From NCBI RefSeq assembly GCF_947500075.1, contig NZ_CANMQS010000005.1, forward strand, positions 62,001 to 126,000: a stretch of DNA of 64,000 nt, written 5' to 3'. The notes under the pieces are model-generated. The model was given only the letters and a program-made list of their open reading frames with translations. It was not told the DNA's origin and ran no database searches. Each line of letters starts with the position of its first letter. The stretch's first letter is position 1. Positions 17,865 to 26,895 of the stretch are shown here, piece after piece. Both the position numbers and the translations under genes were made by a program. The DNA is from an uncultured Sulfitobacter sp. GTDB taxonomy: Bacteria; Pseudomonadota; Alphaproteobacteria; Rhodobacterales; Rhodobacteraceae.

Positions 17865-17944
17865 GTCGCGCGCCAAAACCTCCCTTGCGCGATGCCACTG
17901 CACAGGCGATAGTCGGGGCCTGCAAGCTGCCAAGGAAGACTGTT

Positions 17945-18172
17945 ATGACCATGAAGCTGGTCGCTGCCGCGATCACCGTAGCCACTCTGTCCGCCTGTGC
18001 TGGCGAATTGGGCGGGCCCCCTCCTGCGCCGATTGAGGGAGGGACCTATTCAAGCTCTGTCGGCTTCACCGGTATCAGCCACCAGCTGCCGCCCCGCGTC
18101 GCACCGGGTCAAGCGGGGACAATCGTCTACGTTGGCGGCAGACCGACACTGGTCGAGAAGCGGCGCTACTGA
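17945..18172 (+). CDS. Small lipoprotein, unknown function
   Basis: 75 aa. AGGAAG precedes the ATG. The signal MTMKLVAAAITVATLSAC ends in a lipobox with Cys at about 18. The short mature part has GFTGISHQLPPRVAPGQAGT and a basic C-terminus (EKRRY). No known domain was recognised. A strong bidirectional terminator follows within 45 bp. Confidence 0.7.
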   Translation: MTMKLVAAAITVATLSACAGELGGPPPAPIEGGTYSSSVGFTGISHQLPPRVAPGQAGTIVYVGGRPTLVEKRRY

Positions 18173-18214
18173 GAGGCGCGGATTTGTGGCGCGGCACTGC
18201 GCCTGAATGAAATG

Positions 18215-18248
18215 AAAAAAGGCCGGTTCGATGTGAACCGGCCTTTTT
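18215..18248. terminator. Bidirectional terminator between lipoprotein gene and yccA
   Basis: AAAAAAGGCCGGTTC (18215-18229) and GAACCGGCCTTTTT (from 18235) form a strong stem flanked by A-run and T-run, so it can end transcripts from both converging genes. Confidence 0.92.
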
Positions 18249-18270
18249 CTGTTTAGGTTGCCAAGTGTGC

Positions 18271-19047
18271 TTATTCGCGGTTACCGAACAACGACAGCAA
18301 CATCATGAACATGTTGATGAAGTTGATGTACAGGCTCAGCGCGCCCATGATGGCGGCCTTGCCCAGCCATTCGGTATCACCGTGATGCGCATGGGCCAGA
18401 TATTCGGTCTTGATGCGCTGCGTGTCATACGCCGTCAGCGCTGCGAAAATCAGGACGCCGATAGAGGAAATCGCAAACATCAACGCGCCGGACTGCAGGA
18501 AGATGTTGGCGACGGACGCCACGATCAGACCAATCACACCCATGATCAGGAAGCTGCCCCAACCGGAGATGTCCTTCTGGGTGGTGTAGCCCCAAAGGGA
18601 CAGACCTGCGAAAGCAATCGAGGTGATCAGGAAGATCTGAGCGATCGAATAGCCGGTGAACACCAGGAAGATGGAGCTGATGGAGATACCCATCACAGCC
18701 GCGAAGACATAGAAGACCGTCTGCGCCGTTGCTGCGGACATCTTGTTGATTGCTGCGCCAAAGCCAAAGACAAAGGCAAGCGGTGCAAACATCACCACGT
18801 ATTTGAAGGCGGAGCCATAGAGCACGTAGCCCAGTTGCGTCAGATACTGGCCTTCCCCGATCTGGGCCACCGCAGCGGCAGGATCCGATGTGACCGCAAG
18901 GCCGGAAATCGCCCATGCAGCGGCGAAGGTGATCAGCATGCCCACGGACATTGTGCCGTAGACCTTGTTCATATGTGCGCGCAGACCCGCATCGATGTCG
19001 GCGGCGCGGGCTCCGGCTGTTGTCCGGATTGTATTCACGTCAGCCAT
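18271..19047 (-). CDS. Bax inhibitor-1/YccA family membrane protein
   Basis: 258 aa with seven hydrophobic segments after a soluble N-terminus (MADVNTIRTTAGARAADIDA). The family core is recognisable in MSVGMLITFAAAWAISG, FYVFAAVMGISISSIFL and the C-terminal LYINFINMFMMLLSLFGNRE. BI-1 proteins are pH-sensitive calcium-leak channels or modulators of membrane proteolysis (YccA binds FtsH in E. coli). ATG 19047 has GGAGG eight bases upstream. Monocistronic, with its own promoter and terminator. Confidence 0.93.
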   Translation of the reverse strand: MADVNTIRTTAGARAADIDAGLRAHMNKVYGTMSVGMLITFAAAWAISGLAVTSDPAAAVAQIGEGQYLTQLGYVLYGSAFKYVVMFAPLAFVFGFGAAINKMSAATAQTVFYVFAAVMGISISSIFLVFTGYSIAQIFLITSIAFAGLSLWGYTTQKDISGWGSFLIMGVIGLIVASVANIFLQSGALMFAISSIGVLIFAALTAYDTQRIKTEYLAHAHHGDTEWLGKAAIMGALSLYINFINMFMMLLSLFGNRE

Positions 19048-19108
19048 TAAAGACCTCCAATTGACTAGTGGTTTCGGTACCACGCAGGGTTCGCACGGTA
19101 TTGGGGCA

Positions 19109-19137
19109 AATATCGGGAGTGTTTGCATCTATTTCAA
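19109..19137 (-). promoter_or_regulatory. Possible promoter of yccA
   Basis: On the minus strand, TTGAAA (19137-19132), a 17-base spacer, then GATATT (19114-19109), about 60 bp before the gene's ATG. Spacing is ideal; the -10 element matches four of six. Confidence 0.45.
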
Positions 19138-19199
19138 GTGCTTTGATGCGGCGAGACGCCGCAGATCGCCAATCAATTGAGGTATTGGTTAACTTTGGG

Positions 19200-19415
19200 T
19201 CAGCAAGTCCAGTTTGCCGGGGCATCCCAGGAGGTGCGGCGCGCTTCTCTTTGGGCGTCCGCCTCGGAAATCCCAATGTCTGCAAGCTCATGCGCTGAGA
19301 GGTTTCCAAGCGCGCGGCGCGACCGATAAAGCGCGCGCGCCGTCTGGATGCGCGCCCAAAGGCCGGGTCCGATGCCGGAGGTCAGGGGGAAGAGGCGGGT
19401 CAATGTACCAAACAT
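19200..19415 (-). CDS. DUF1127 small protein
   Basis: 71 aa. The C-terminal half, RSRRALGNLSAHELADIGIS followed by EADAQREARRTSWD, is a clear DUF1127 domain: a small basic helix family, some of whose members bind RNA or affect phosphate, carbon or stress responses. The ATG at 19415 has AAGGA upstream. Divergent from a LysR-type regulator gene, 119 bp apart, which may control it. A GCGGCG-AGA-CGCCGC hairpin at 19148-19162 follows the gene. Confidence 0.88.
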   Translation of the reverse strand: MFGTLTRLFPLTSGIGPGLWARIQTARALYRSRRALGNLSAHELADIGISEADAQREARRTSWDAPANWTC

Positions 19416-19534
19416 GTCGTTTCCTTCGATTCTCGTGATGCTTTCGGGTGATGCATCTTGATGCTTGATATATCGGTGATCTGCGAACATAATGAAAACG
19501 AATGTTTGTGAATTGTGATATCAGGATCTGTGAT

Positions 19535-20410
19535 ATGAGAAATTTGGACATCACCACGCTGCGCTCGTTCGTGGCAGTCGCTGATGCAGGGGGGGTGACG
19601 CGGGCCGCCGGTTTTCTGCACCTGACGCAATCTGCCGTCTCCATGCAGCTCAAGCGTCTGGAAGAGATGTTGGATATGCAGCTTTTTGATCGAAGCGGCC
19701 GCACCATCGCGCTGACCTCGTCCGGAGAGCAATTGCTGGCCTATGCGCGGCGCATGGTCGCTTTGAATGACGAGGTGATCTCAAGACTGACGGATCAGGC
19801 GTTTGAAGGGGAAATGACGCTGGGTGTGCCGCATGACATCGTCTATCCGGCGATCCCACAGGTGTTAAAGCAGTTCCACGCGCTTTATCCGCGGGTCAAG
19901 GTGCATCTGGAAGCGTCTTACACCAAGACGCTGAAAGACCAATTCGCGCGGGGGGCGTGTGACATTATCCTGACAACAGAACAGGGGTTGGATCAGGGCG
20001 GGCAGACGCTGTGCACCAAGGATCTGATCTGGGTCGGTGCGCCGGGCGGGACAGCATGGCGCCAGCGGCCCTTGCAGCTGGCCTTTTGTAAATTCTGCAT
20101 GTTCCGGGGCCCTATCACGGTTGAACTGGATAAGCAGAACATCCCCTGGGAAATGAACGTGGATACCGAAAGCGACCGGGCGGTCGAAGCATCCGTCAGC
20201 GCGGATCTTGCGGTGCATGCGGTGGTTGACGGGACGCAGCCCCCGTTCCTGGAGCGGATCGAGCATGGCGGCGCGCTGCCGCCTCTGACCCCGCAGAAGA
20301 TCAATCTGTATGCCGACAGCGGCCAGAACGGGGAGGTGCACAAGGCGCTGGTGTCCCTGTTGCAGGGCGCTTTTCAGGAGCGGGCCACCGGTAAACTGCG
20401 GGCGGTATAG
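19535..20410 (+). CDS. LysR family transcriptional regulator
   Basis: 291 aa. N-terminal winged helix-turn-helix (LDITTLRSFVAVADAGGVTR, then QSAVSMQLKRLEEML), followed by the periplasmic-binding-like effector domain (from about residue 90, GEMTLGVPHDI). The effector is unknown. ATG 19535 was chosen with AGGA upstream; the open frame extends 11 codons further. Its likely target is the divergent DUF1127 gene or itself. Confidence 0.9.
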   Translation: MRNLDITTLRSFVAVADAGGVTRAAGFLHLTQSAVSMQLKRLEEMLDMQLFDRSGRTIALTSSGEQLLAYARRMVALNDEVISRLTDQAFEGEMTLGVPHDIVYPAIPQVLKQFHALYPRVKVHLEASYTKTLKDQFARGACDIILTTEQGLDQGGQTLCTKDLIWVGAPGGTAWRQRPLQLAFCKFCMFRGPITVELDKQNIPWEMNVDTESDRAVEASVSADLAVHAVVDGTQPPFLERIEHGGALPPLTPQKINLYADSGQNGEVHKALVSLLQGAFQERATGKLRAV

Positions 20411-20831
20411 TACACTTTTGCCAGATCGGCGGGAATCAGCCGATGGCGCGCCAACTGACGCGAACAAGCATCACATTCTGCAATTTCTTGAGGTTCTGGC
20501 CGTCTTGAGGTGTAAACGTCAAAGAAATCTACCTTAGGTAGAGCCGTCATGTGGGGCGGAAATGTCCAAGTCTTAAGCATACTCTACGAAAACACTTTGC
20601 TATTGCGTCAAATATGGGCTTTGTTATCGGCGTGCGGACTACGAATAAACGAATTAGAATACTCTAAGTTGTGCGGGTGCCAGAATGTGTGTCGGTTAGG
20701 CACGGTCAACATCTGGCGTTCGTTGTCCATTGGTCTCAACCAATGGAGACGGGGGTTCTGAAATCGATGCGTTTTAGCGGTAACTCGTGTCTGTGAGTTT
20801 TAAGGTTAGGCCCGTAAGGGAGGTATGAAAG
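20411..20831 (+). promoter_or_regulatory. AT-rich leader with three palindromes upstream of XRE regulator
   Basis: 421 bp without a credible gene and noticeably richer in A/T than its surroundings. Three perfect inverted repeats occur: TCTACCT-T-AGGTAGA at 20528-20542, TTAGA-ATAC-TCTAA at 20654-20667, and TCCATTGGT-CTCA-ACCAATGGA at 20726-20747. They are candidate operators or leader hairpins for the XRE gene, whose ribosome site GGGAGG lies just before its ATG. Confidence 0.5.
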
Positions 20832-21203
20832 ATGGCACATAGAGTCGACGTTCACGTGGGCAAGCGGATCCGGCAACGGCGGTGGCTGGCTGGTATGACG
20901 CAGCAAACACTTGCAGAGCTTGTTGGGATCAAGTTCCAGCAGATCCAGAAGTATGAGACCGGCACCAACCGGGTCAGTGCATCCCGTTTGTGGGACATCG
21001 CTGACGCGCTGGGGGTCAAGGTTGCTTACTTCTTCGAAGGTCTGGAAGAGGAAACGGCATCTGGTGGAGAAGGCAAGGAAGCTCCGCTTGACGTTTTGGG
21101 GGACAAGGAAGCGATGGATCTGATCCGGTCCTATTACGCCATCCCCGAAGACCAACGCCGCCGCCTTTTTGAATTGGCGCGGGTGCTGAGCGACGTTGCG
21201 TAA
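20832..21203 (+). CDS. XRE family transcriptional regulator
   Basis: 123 aa. Cro/C1-type helix-turn-helix at about residues 10-66 (VGKRIRQRRWLAGMTQQTLA, then QIQKYETGTNRVSASRLWDI), followed by an acidic linker and a C-terminal helix (AMDLIRSYYAIPEDQRRRLF). The architecture matches the widespread alphaproteobacterial single-domain XRE group that includes PraR of rhizobia. Targets are unknown; autoregulation through the upstream palindromes is plausible. Confidence 0.9.
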   Translation: MAHRVDVHVGKRIRQRRWLAGMTQQTLAELVGIKFQQIQKYETGTNRVSASRLWDIADALGVKVAYFFEGLEEETASGGEGKEAPLDVLGDKEAMDLIRSYYAIPEDQRRRLFELARVLSDVA

Positions 21204-21237
21204 GCGCAAACCTGCCTGAGGGCATGTGTGAACCGGA

Positions 21238-21255
21238 CCCGCAGCATGCTGCGGG
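21238..21255 (+). terminator. 18-bp perfect palindrome after XRE gene
   Basis: CCCGCAGCATGCTGCGGG lies 35 bp after the XRE stop and is followed by CCTTCGGTCTT. It could act as a weak terminator or a binding site. Its presence argues against an earlier start for hisN at 21228. Confidence 0.45.
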
Positions 21256-21299
21256 CCTTCGGTCTTGCAGTGTCGCGGTTGACCTGTCACTTCAGCCAC

Positions 21300-22103
21300 A
21301 TGAGACATCCTTCGACCTTTGATCCAGACATCCGCCGCGTGGCGCATCAATTGGCAGATGCGGCGCGGCAGGTCATCCTGCCGTACTTCCGCGATATGTC
21401 GTTGGGGGCGGAAAACAAGCTCGAAGACAGCTTTGACCCCGTCACCATCGCCGACCGCGCAGCGGAGGAAGCGATGCGTGCGATCCTGGCCCATGCGCGG
21501 CCGGACGATGCGATCCTCGGTGAGGAATTCGGCGCCAAGGATGGCACATCCGGTCTGACCTGGGTGTTGGACCCGATTGACGGCACCCGTGGCTTCATCA
21601 GTGGCACGCCGACATGGGGTGTTCTGATCGCGGTGAGCGATCGGCAGGGGCCGTTTTACGGCATCATTGATCAGCCCTACATCGGAGAACGATTTGAAGG
21701 GGCACCGGACGGCGCCGTGCTGGCGGGCCCGCAAGGGGTGAGGGCACTCGGCACCCGCAAAGCCCGGCCATTGCAGGAAGCGACTGTGCTGACGACGTTT
21801 CCCGAAGTGGGGGAGCCCGGCGAAGGCCGCGCGTTCCACGACGTTGCGGGCCGGACCCGGCTGACCCGGTACGGAATGGATTGTTATGGCTACGCCCTGC
21901 TTGCAGCAGGGCAGGTGGATCTGGTGATTGAGGCGGGTCTGGCGCCCTATGACATTCAGGCGCCCATCGCTGTTGTGCAGGCCGCAGGCGGCGTTGTGAC
22001 CGATTGGCAGGGCGGCCCTGCCCACAACGGGGGGCGCGCGCTTGCGGCGGCCAACCCGGACCTCCACGCAGAGGCGCTTGCGGTTTTACAAAGGCACACC
22101 TAG
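21300..22103 (+). CDS. hisN: Histidinol-phosphatase, inositol monophosphatase family
   Basis: 267 aa. Mg2+-dependent phosphatase of the IMPase fold. Metal-site motifs are intact: DPVTIADRAAE (about 46-56), GEEFG (74-78), DPIDGTRGF (91-99) and the C-terminal APYDIQAPIAVVQAAGG. The GTRGF variant and sequence style match the HisN histidinol-phosphatases of Alphaproteobacteria, which perform the penultimate step of histidine synthesis. A general inositol or sugar phosphatase cannot be excluded. No other his gene is nearby. Confidence 0.85.
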   Translation: MRHPSTFDPDIRRVAHQLADAARQVILPYFRDMSLGAENKLEDSFDPVTIADRAAEEAMRAILAHARPDDAILGEEFGAKDGTSGLTWVLDPIDGTRGFISGTPTWGVLIAVSDRQGPFYGIIDQPYIGERFEGAPDGAVLAGPQGVRALGTRKARPLQEATVLTTFPEVGEPGEGRAFHDVAGRTRLTRYGMDCYGYALLAAGQVDLVIEAGLAPYDIQAPIAVVQAAGGVVTDWQGGPAHNGGRALAAANPDLHAEALAVLQRHT

Positions 22104-22192
22104 GGTTGAACTCTGACAGGGTCTTCGTCTGTTTTCCCCCTGCCAGTTTCCTCAAGCATTGAGACAGACCCTTCAAGAAAGGGTGCTTACCT

Positions 22193-23530
22193 ATGAAAGA
22201 GATACTCATCCAGCGCGCTGATATGGTGGTCACCATGGACGGTGCGCGGCGCAAGCTTGCCGGTGCAGATGTACTGATCCGGGATGGCGTCATCGCCGAT
22301 ATCGGGCAGGGGCTTACCAGCGCAGGGGAGCGGGTGGACGCGGCAGGCTGTTTGGTCACGCCGGGCCTGGTGAACACCCATCATCACCTCTACCAAACCC
22401 TGACCCGCGCGGTGCCTGCGGCGCAGGATGCAACGCTCTTTGGCTGGCTTGGCACGCTCTACCCCATATGGGCGCGGATGACGCCGGATCACTTCCGCGC
22501 CTCTGCTGAGGTCGGGCTGGCAGAACTGGCACTGTCGGGCTGCACGCTCAGCACCGATCATCTGTACCTTTATCCCAACGGCACGCGGATGGAAGACACG
22601 ATTGAAGCCGCCCGCGCCGTTGGATTGCGGTTTTATCCCACCCGCGGCTCAATGAGCATTGGTCAAAGCAAGGGCGGTACGCCGCCCGATGATCTGGTGG
22701 AGGATGAAGCGGCCATCCTGGAGGATTGCATCCGTCTTGTGGATGGGTTTCACGATGCCCGCGAAGGGTCTATGTGTCGCGTGGGATTGGCCCCGTGTTC
22801 GCCGTTCTCCGTCAGCCGCGAATTGATGCGCGACACGGCCGTGCTGGCGCGGGACAAGGGGGTGATGATGCACACCCATCTGGCAGAAAATGACGAGGAT
22901 ATCTCCTATTCGCAGGACATGTTCGGCTGCCGTCCGGGGGAATACGCTGAAAGCCTCGGTTGGGTGGGCCGCGATGTCTGGCATGCCCATTGCGTGAAAC
23001 TTGATGCGGCGGAGATTGATCTGTTTGCCCGCACCGGAACAGGCGTCGCGCATTGCCCATGTTCCAATTGCAGGTTGGGGTCGGGGATTGCCCCGATCCG
23101 CGCCATGCGGGATGCAGGCGTGCCGCTGGGGTTGGGCGTCGATGGGTCCGCCAGCAATGACGCCGCCAATCTGGTGGCAGAGGCGCGGATGGCGATGCTG
23201 CTGCAACGGGTGAGCATGGGGGCTGATGCCATGTCGTCGGATGAAGCGTTGGAGATTGCGACCTGTGGCGGCGCTGACATGCTGGGCCGACCGGATTGCG
23301 GGCGGATCGAAGTGGGCAAACGCGCCGACATCGCGATCTGGGATATCAGCGGGGTGGAATCAGCGGGGTCCTGGGACCCCTCGGCGCTGCTGCTGGCGGG
23401 GCCGCGCACGGTGCGGGATCTGTTTGTGGAGGGGCGGCAGGTGGTCCGGGATGGCCATGTACAGACCATTGATCTGGGGGCCGCGACCGCGCAGTTGCGT
23501 CAGATGGCGCTGGATCTGGCAGCCGGCTGA
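22193..23530 (+). CDS. 8-oxoguanine deaminase, amidohydrolase family
   Basis: 445 aa. Amidohydrolase-superfamily TIM barrel with metal ligands in NTHHHLYQT (His 63 and 65), HTHLAEND, HAHCVKL and the late GVDGSASND. The CPCSNCRLGSGIAP segment and overall sequence fit 8-oxoguanine deaminases, which convert 8-oxoguanine to urate and ammonia. Triazine hydrolases are close relatives and remain possible. It converges on guanine deaminase with a 31-bp coding overlap, supporting an oxidised-purine salvage role. Confidence 0.82.
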   Translation: MKEILIQRADMVVTMDGARRKLAGADVLIRDGVIADIGQGLTSAGERVDAAGCLVTPGLVNTHHHLYQTLTRAVPAAQDATLFGWLGTLYPIWARMTPDHFRASAEVGLAELALSGCTLSTDHLYLYPNGTRMEDTIEAARAVGLRFYPTRGSMSIGQSKGGTPPDDLVEDEAAILEDCIRLVDGFHDAREGSMCRVGLAPCSPFSVSRELMRDTAVLARDKGVMMHTHLAENDEDISYSQDMFGCRPGEYAESLGWVGRDVWHAHCVKLDAAEIDLFARTGTGVAHCPCSNCRLGSGIAPIRAMRDAGVPLGLGVDGSASNDAANLVAEARMAMLLQRVSMGADAMSSDEALEIATCGGADMLGRPDCGRIEVGKRADIAIWDISGVESAGSWDPSALLLAGPRTVRDLFVEGRQVVRDGHVQTIDLGAATAQLRQMALDLAAG

Positions 23531-24816
23531 AGGACACCCGCCACCCAGACGTCTGCCACCGCGCGGTCGTCACCCATCATCAGCGTGGCAAAGGCGGCTT
23601 CCCAGAGGTCCGACGCCTGTGCCACCCGCTGCGCGATTGCAGGGGTGGAGGCGAGGTTGAGCACGCAAATGTCCGCCTCAAACCCTTCGGCCAGCGTTCC
23701 GATCTTGTCGCCCAGATGCAGGCTGTGCGCCGATCCGGCGGTGGCCAGCCACATCAGCTGTGCGGCATGCAAGGGGGTGCCGCGCAACTGCCCGATTTCA
23801 TAAGCTGCGGCCATGGTGCGCAGCATCGAAAAGGACGACCCGCCACCGGTATCCGTCGCCAGCCCCAGCCGGATGCCGCGCGCGGCCAGCCCGGCTGTAT
23901 CGAACAGACCTGAGCCGATGAAGGTGTTGGAGGTCGGGCAATGGACAAGCGCCGCACCGGTCTCTGCCAGACGGTCAATCTCACGCGGTTCAAGATGGAT
24001 GGCATGGCCATAGATTCCGCGCGCGCTCAACAGGCCGTGTGCCTCATAGGTATCCAGATAATCCCGCGCCTCGGGGTGGAGCGCGCGGACCCATGCGATC
24101 TCATCCGTCTGCTCGCTCAGATGCGTCTGCATCAGGCAATCGGGCCGCTCTGCCCAGAGCGCGCCAAGCGCGGCAAGCTGTTCTGGACTGGAGGTCGGCG
24201 TGAAGCGCGGTGTGATCGCATATGTCGCGCGGCCCGTGCCGTGCCAGCGGTCGATCAGGGCCTTGCTGTCGTCATAGGCGGATTGTGCCGCATCGCACAG
24301 GCCATCCGGCGCGTTGCGGTCCATGCAGGTCTTGCCCGCGACAATGCGCTGATTGCGGGCATGTGCTTCTTCAAAGAGGGCATCGACGCTGTGGGGGTGG
24401 ATCGTGCAGTAGGAGGCAACCGTTGTGGTGCCATGGGCAAGCGTCAGATCCAGATAGCGCGCTGCGATGGCACCGGCATATGCGGGATCCGCCAGCCGCA
24501 TCTCCTCCGGAAAGGTGTAGGTGTTCAGCCAGTCGATCAGCCGCTTGCCCCATGACGCGATGATCGCTGTCTGCGGATAGTGCACATGGGCGTCCACGAA
24601 CCCCGGACAGATCAGGTGATCCTGCCCGTATCTGACCTGTGATGCCTTTGGATGCGCCTTGATCAGGGCGGCGGATGTGCCCACTGCGCCGATCCGGTCC
24701 CCCTGCACCAGCACGGCACCCTCTGTGTCGATCCACACGGCGTCTTCCCAGGGGGTGACAAGCGGATCACCCGCAAAGCGCAGGACGGGGCCAATGATCA
24801 AAGTTGCATCTGTCAT
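23500..24816 (-). CDS. guaD: Guanine deaminase
   Basis: 438 aa. Zinc amidohydrolase turning guanine into xanthine. PGFVDAHVHYPQ gives the first two His ligands; QTHLSEQTDEI, YGHAIHLEP and CPTSNTFIGSGLF, then LATDTGGGSSFSML, are characteristic of GuaD. Full length. Its 3' end overlaps the convergent 8-oxoguanine deaminase gene by 31 bp. No xanthine dehydrogenase genes are within the window. Confidence 0.93.
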   Translation of the reverse strand: MTDATLIIGPVLRFAGDPLVTPWEDAVWIDTEGAVLVQGDRIGAVGTSAALIKAHPKASQVRYGQDHLICPGFVDAHVHYPQTAIIASWGKRLIDWLNTYTFPEEMRLADPAYAGAIAARYLDLTLAHGTTTVASYCTIHPHSVDALFEEAHARNQRIVAGKTCMDRNAPDGLCDAAQSAYDDSKALIDRWHGTGRATYAITPRFTPTSSPEQLAALGALWAERPDCLMQTHLSEQTDEIAWVRALHPEARDYLDTYEAHGLLSARGIYGHAIHLEPREIDRLAETGAALVHCPTSNTFIGSGLFDTAGLAARGIRLGLATDTGGGSSFSMLRTMAAAYEIGQLRGTPLHAAQLMWLATAGSAHSLHLGDKIGTLAEGFEADICVLNLASTPAIAQRVAQASDLWEAAFATLMMGDDRAVADVWVAGVLQPAARSSAI

Positions 24817-24934
24817 GCCCTCTTTTTAGTCGAGCCTGAAGGCAGGCGTAAGCGGTTTCTGACAGGCCGGTCCCGCGCCATTGAAACCCCTGCCACGCTT
24901 GCCTATGGTCGCGCCAGTCACGGAGGGCCAGCCA

Positions 24935-26338
24935 ATGTCGGATCAGATAGAAGAGTTGGCACAGCCCCTTGAGGAGGCCAGCGACAGCGCCGACTACAAG
25001 CTGGAGCGCAAGCAGGTCGCTTCGGTTCTCTATGCGGTTGATATCGACGACCGGGACAAGCTGATTGAACTGATGGAGCCGCTGCATGCAGCGGACATCG
25101 CGGACCTGCTGGAACAGATCAACGCCTATGACCGGAGCCGGTTGATCCGCCTCTATGATCGGGAATTTGACGGGGAAATCCTGTCTGAACTGGACGAATC
25201 CATCCGCGAGGAGGTGATCGCGGTCCTCACACCACAGGTGCTGACGGACGCGGTCCGGGACATGGACAGCGATGACGTTGTCGATCTGATCGAAGACCTT
25301 GAGGACGCACAGCAGGAACAGATTCTCGGGGCGCTGGAAGACAGCGACCGGGTCGCGGTGGAACAGGCGCTGACCTGGCCGGAATACTCCGCCGGACGTC
25401 TGATGCAGCGCGAAGTGGTGATGGCACCGCAGCATTGGAGCGTGGGGCAGGCGATTGATCATCTGCGCGCCACACCAGAAGATGATCTGCCGGACCAGTT
25501 CTATCATATCGTCATGGTCGACCCGCGTTTGCATCCGGTCGGGAATGTCACGCTGGGCAAGCTGATGCGGTCCAAGCGCGACACACGGCTGGTGGATATT
25601 CTGGAGGAGACCTTCCAGATCATCCCCGCCGATCAGGACGAGGGGGAAGTGGCCTATGCCTTCAACCAGTATCACCTGATCTCTGCACCGGTGGTTGACG
25701 GGGAAGGGCGGTTGATTGGGGTGATCACAATTGATGACGCGATGGCCGTGCTGGATGAAGAGCACGAGGAAGACATCCTGCGTCTGGCCGGTGTTGGCGA
25801 GGGATCGTTGTCGGACCGGGTTATCGGAACCACCAGACAGCGCCTGCCGTGGCTGGCGGTCAACCTTGTCACGTCGATTGCGGCCTCCATGGTGATTGCG
25901 CAGTTCGAGATGGCGATTGCACAGATCGTGGCGCTGGCGGTTCTGATGCCCATTGTCGCGTCCATGGGGGGCAACGCCGGCACGCAGAGCCTCACCGTCG
26001 CGGTGCGCGCAATAGCCACCAAGGATTTGACCGGATCGAACATCTGGCGCGTGATCCGGCGGGAATGTCTGGTGGGGCTGATCAATGGCGTGATCTTTGC
26101 CGTTGTCATGGGCATTGTCGGTGTTGTCTGGTTCGGCTCTCCGGCGCTGGGCTATGTGATTGCAGCGGCGATGGTGGTCAACATGGTGGTTGCCGGATTG
26201 GCGGGCACGGGCATCCCGATCCTGCTGGAGCGGGTCGGCGTGGACCCTGCGCTGGCCTCTGGCGCCTTTGTCACGACAGTGACGGATGTGGTGGGGTTCT
26301 TTGCCTTTCTCGGGCTGGCTGCGGCGGTGCTGTTGTGA
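24935..26338 (+). CDS. mgtE: Magnesium transporter MgtE
   Basis: 467 aa. An N-terminal acidic superhelical domain (about 25-130), two CBS domains (about 140-260, ending VITIDDAMAVLDEEH) and five transmembrane helices (about 290-467) make a complete MgtE. The pore helix carries the conserved GGNAGTQSLTV and the late TTVTDVVGFF with its Mg2+-site Asp. Cytosolic Mg2+ normally gates the channel through the N and CBS domains. GGAGGG precedes ATG 24935. Its stop overlaps the next start (GTGA). Confidence 0.95.
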   Translation: MSDQIEELAQPLEEASDSADYKLERKQVASVLYAVDIDDRDKLIELMEPLHAADIADLLEQINAYDRSRLIRLYDREFDGEILSELDESIREEVIAVLTPQVLTDAVRDMDSDDVVDLIEDLEDAQQEQILGALEDSDRVAVEQALTWPEYSAGRLMQREVVMAPQHWSVGQAIDHLRATPEDDLPDQFYHIVMVDPRLHPVGNVTLGKLMRSKRDTRLVDILEETFQIIPADQDEGEVAYAFNQYHLISAPVVDGEGRLIGVITIDDAMAVLDEEHEEDILRLAGVGEGSLSDRVIGTTRQRLPWLAVNLVTSIAASMVIAQFEMAIAQIVALAVLMPIVASMGGNAGTQSLTVAVRAIATKDLTGSNIWRVIRRECLVGLINGVIFAVVMGIVGVVWFGSPALGYVIAAAMVVNMVVAGLAGTGIPILLERVGVDPALASGAFVTTVTDVVGFFAFLGLAAAVLL

Positions 26339-26895
26339 GCCTGGCGGAGGTGAAAGCAGCCGCGCGCAAGGCGGCCTTTGCCCGGCGCAAACCGCTGTTC
26401 GATAACGCAGGCCCCGCGCAGGCGGGATACCTCAGCGAAGTCCTTGCGGGGTATCGGGGTGTGCCGCTGTCGGGGTTCATGCCCATCCGGACAGAGATCG
26501 ACCCGCTGCCCGCCATGGCAGAGGCCTCAGCCCACGGCCCGGTCAGCGTGCCGGTGATTGACGCAGCCGACCACCCTTTGCGGTTTGCCCGCTGGACACC
26601 TGAGACGGAGATGGTGGCAGGGGCGTTTGGGGCACGCATCCCGGCCACGCCCGAGTTTTTGGAGCCCGAGATCCTGATTGTGCCCCTGTTGGCGTTCAGC
26701 CGACAGGGCGGGCGGCTGGGCTATGGCGGCGGTTTCTACGACCGCACGCTTGAAGGGCTGCGCGCCAAACGCGCGACACTGGCCATCGGCTTTGCCTTTG
26801 CAGGGCAGGAAAGCACAGATGTGCCGCTAGAACCGACCGACCAGCCGCTGGACATGATCGTGACCGAAGCGGGTGTGATCGAGGTCAAACGCTAA
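26335..26895 (+). CDS. fau: 5-formyltetrahydrofolate cyclo-ligase
   Basis: 186 aa. ATP-dependent conversion of 5-formyl-THF to 5,10-methenyl-THF. The hallmark GGRLGYGGGFYDRTLEGL lies in the C-terminal third, and FMPIRTEIDPLP is the substrate loop. A GTG start at 26335 overlaps the mgtE stop by four bases, indicating coupling. The 3' end overlaps the convergent HTH gene by four bases, leaving no room for a 6S RNA directly beside it. Confidence 0.94.
   Translation: MSLAEVKAAARKAAFARRKPLFDNAGPAQAGYLSEVLAGYRGVPLSGFMPIRTEIDPLPAMAEASAHGPVSVPVIDAADHPLRFARWTPETEMVAGAFGARIPATPEFLEPEILIVPLLAFSRQGGRLGYGGGFYDRTLEGLRAKRATLAIGFAFAGQESTDVPLEPTDQPLDMIVTEAGVIEVKR

Noticed and set aside
19048..19199. Possible CcsR-type sRNAs downstream of the DUF1127 gene
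   Set aside because: In Rhodobacter a DUF1127 gene precedes hairpin sRNAs with CUCCUCCC loops. No such loops occur here, only one short GC hairpin.
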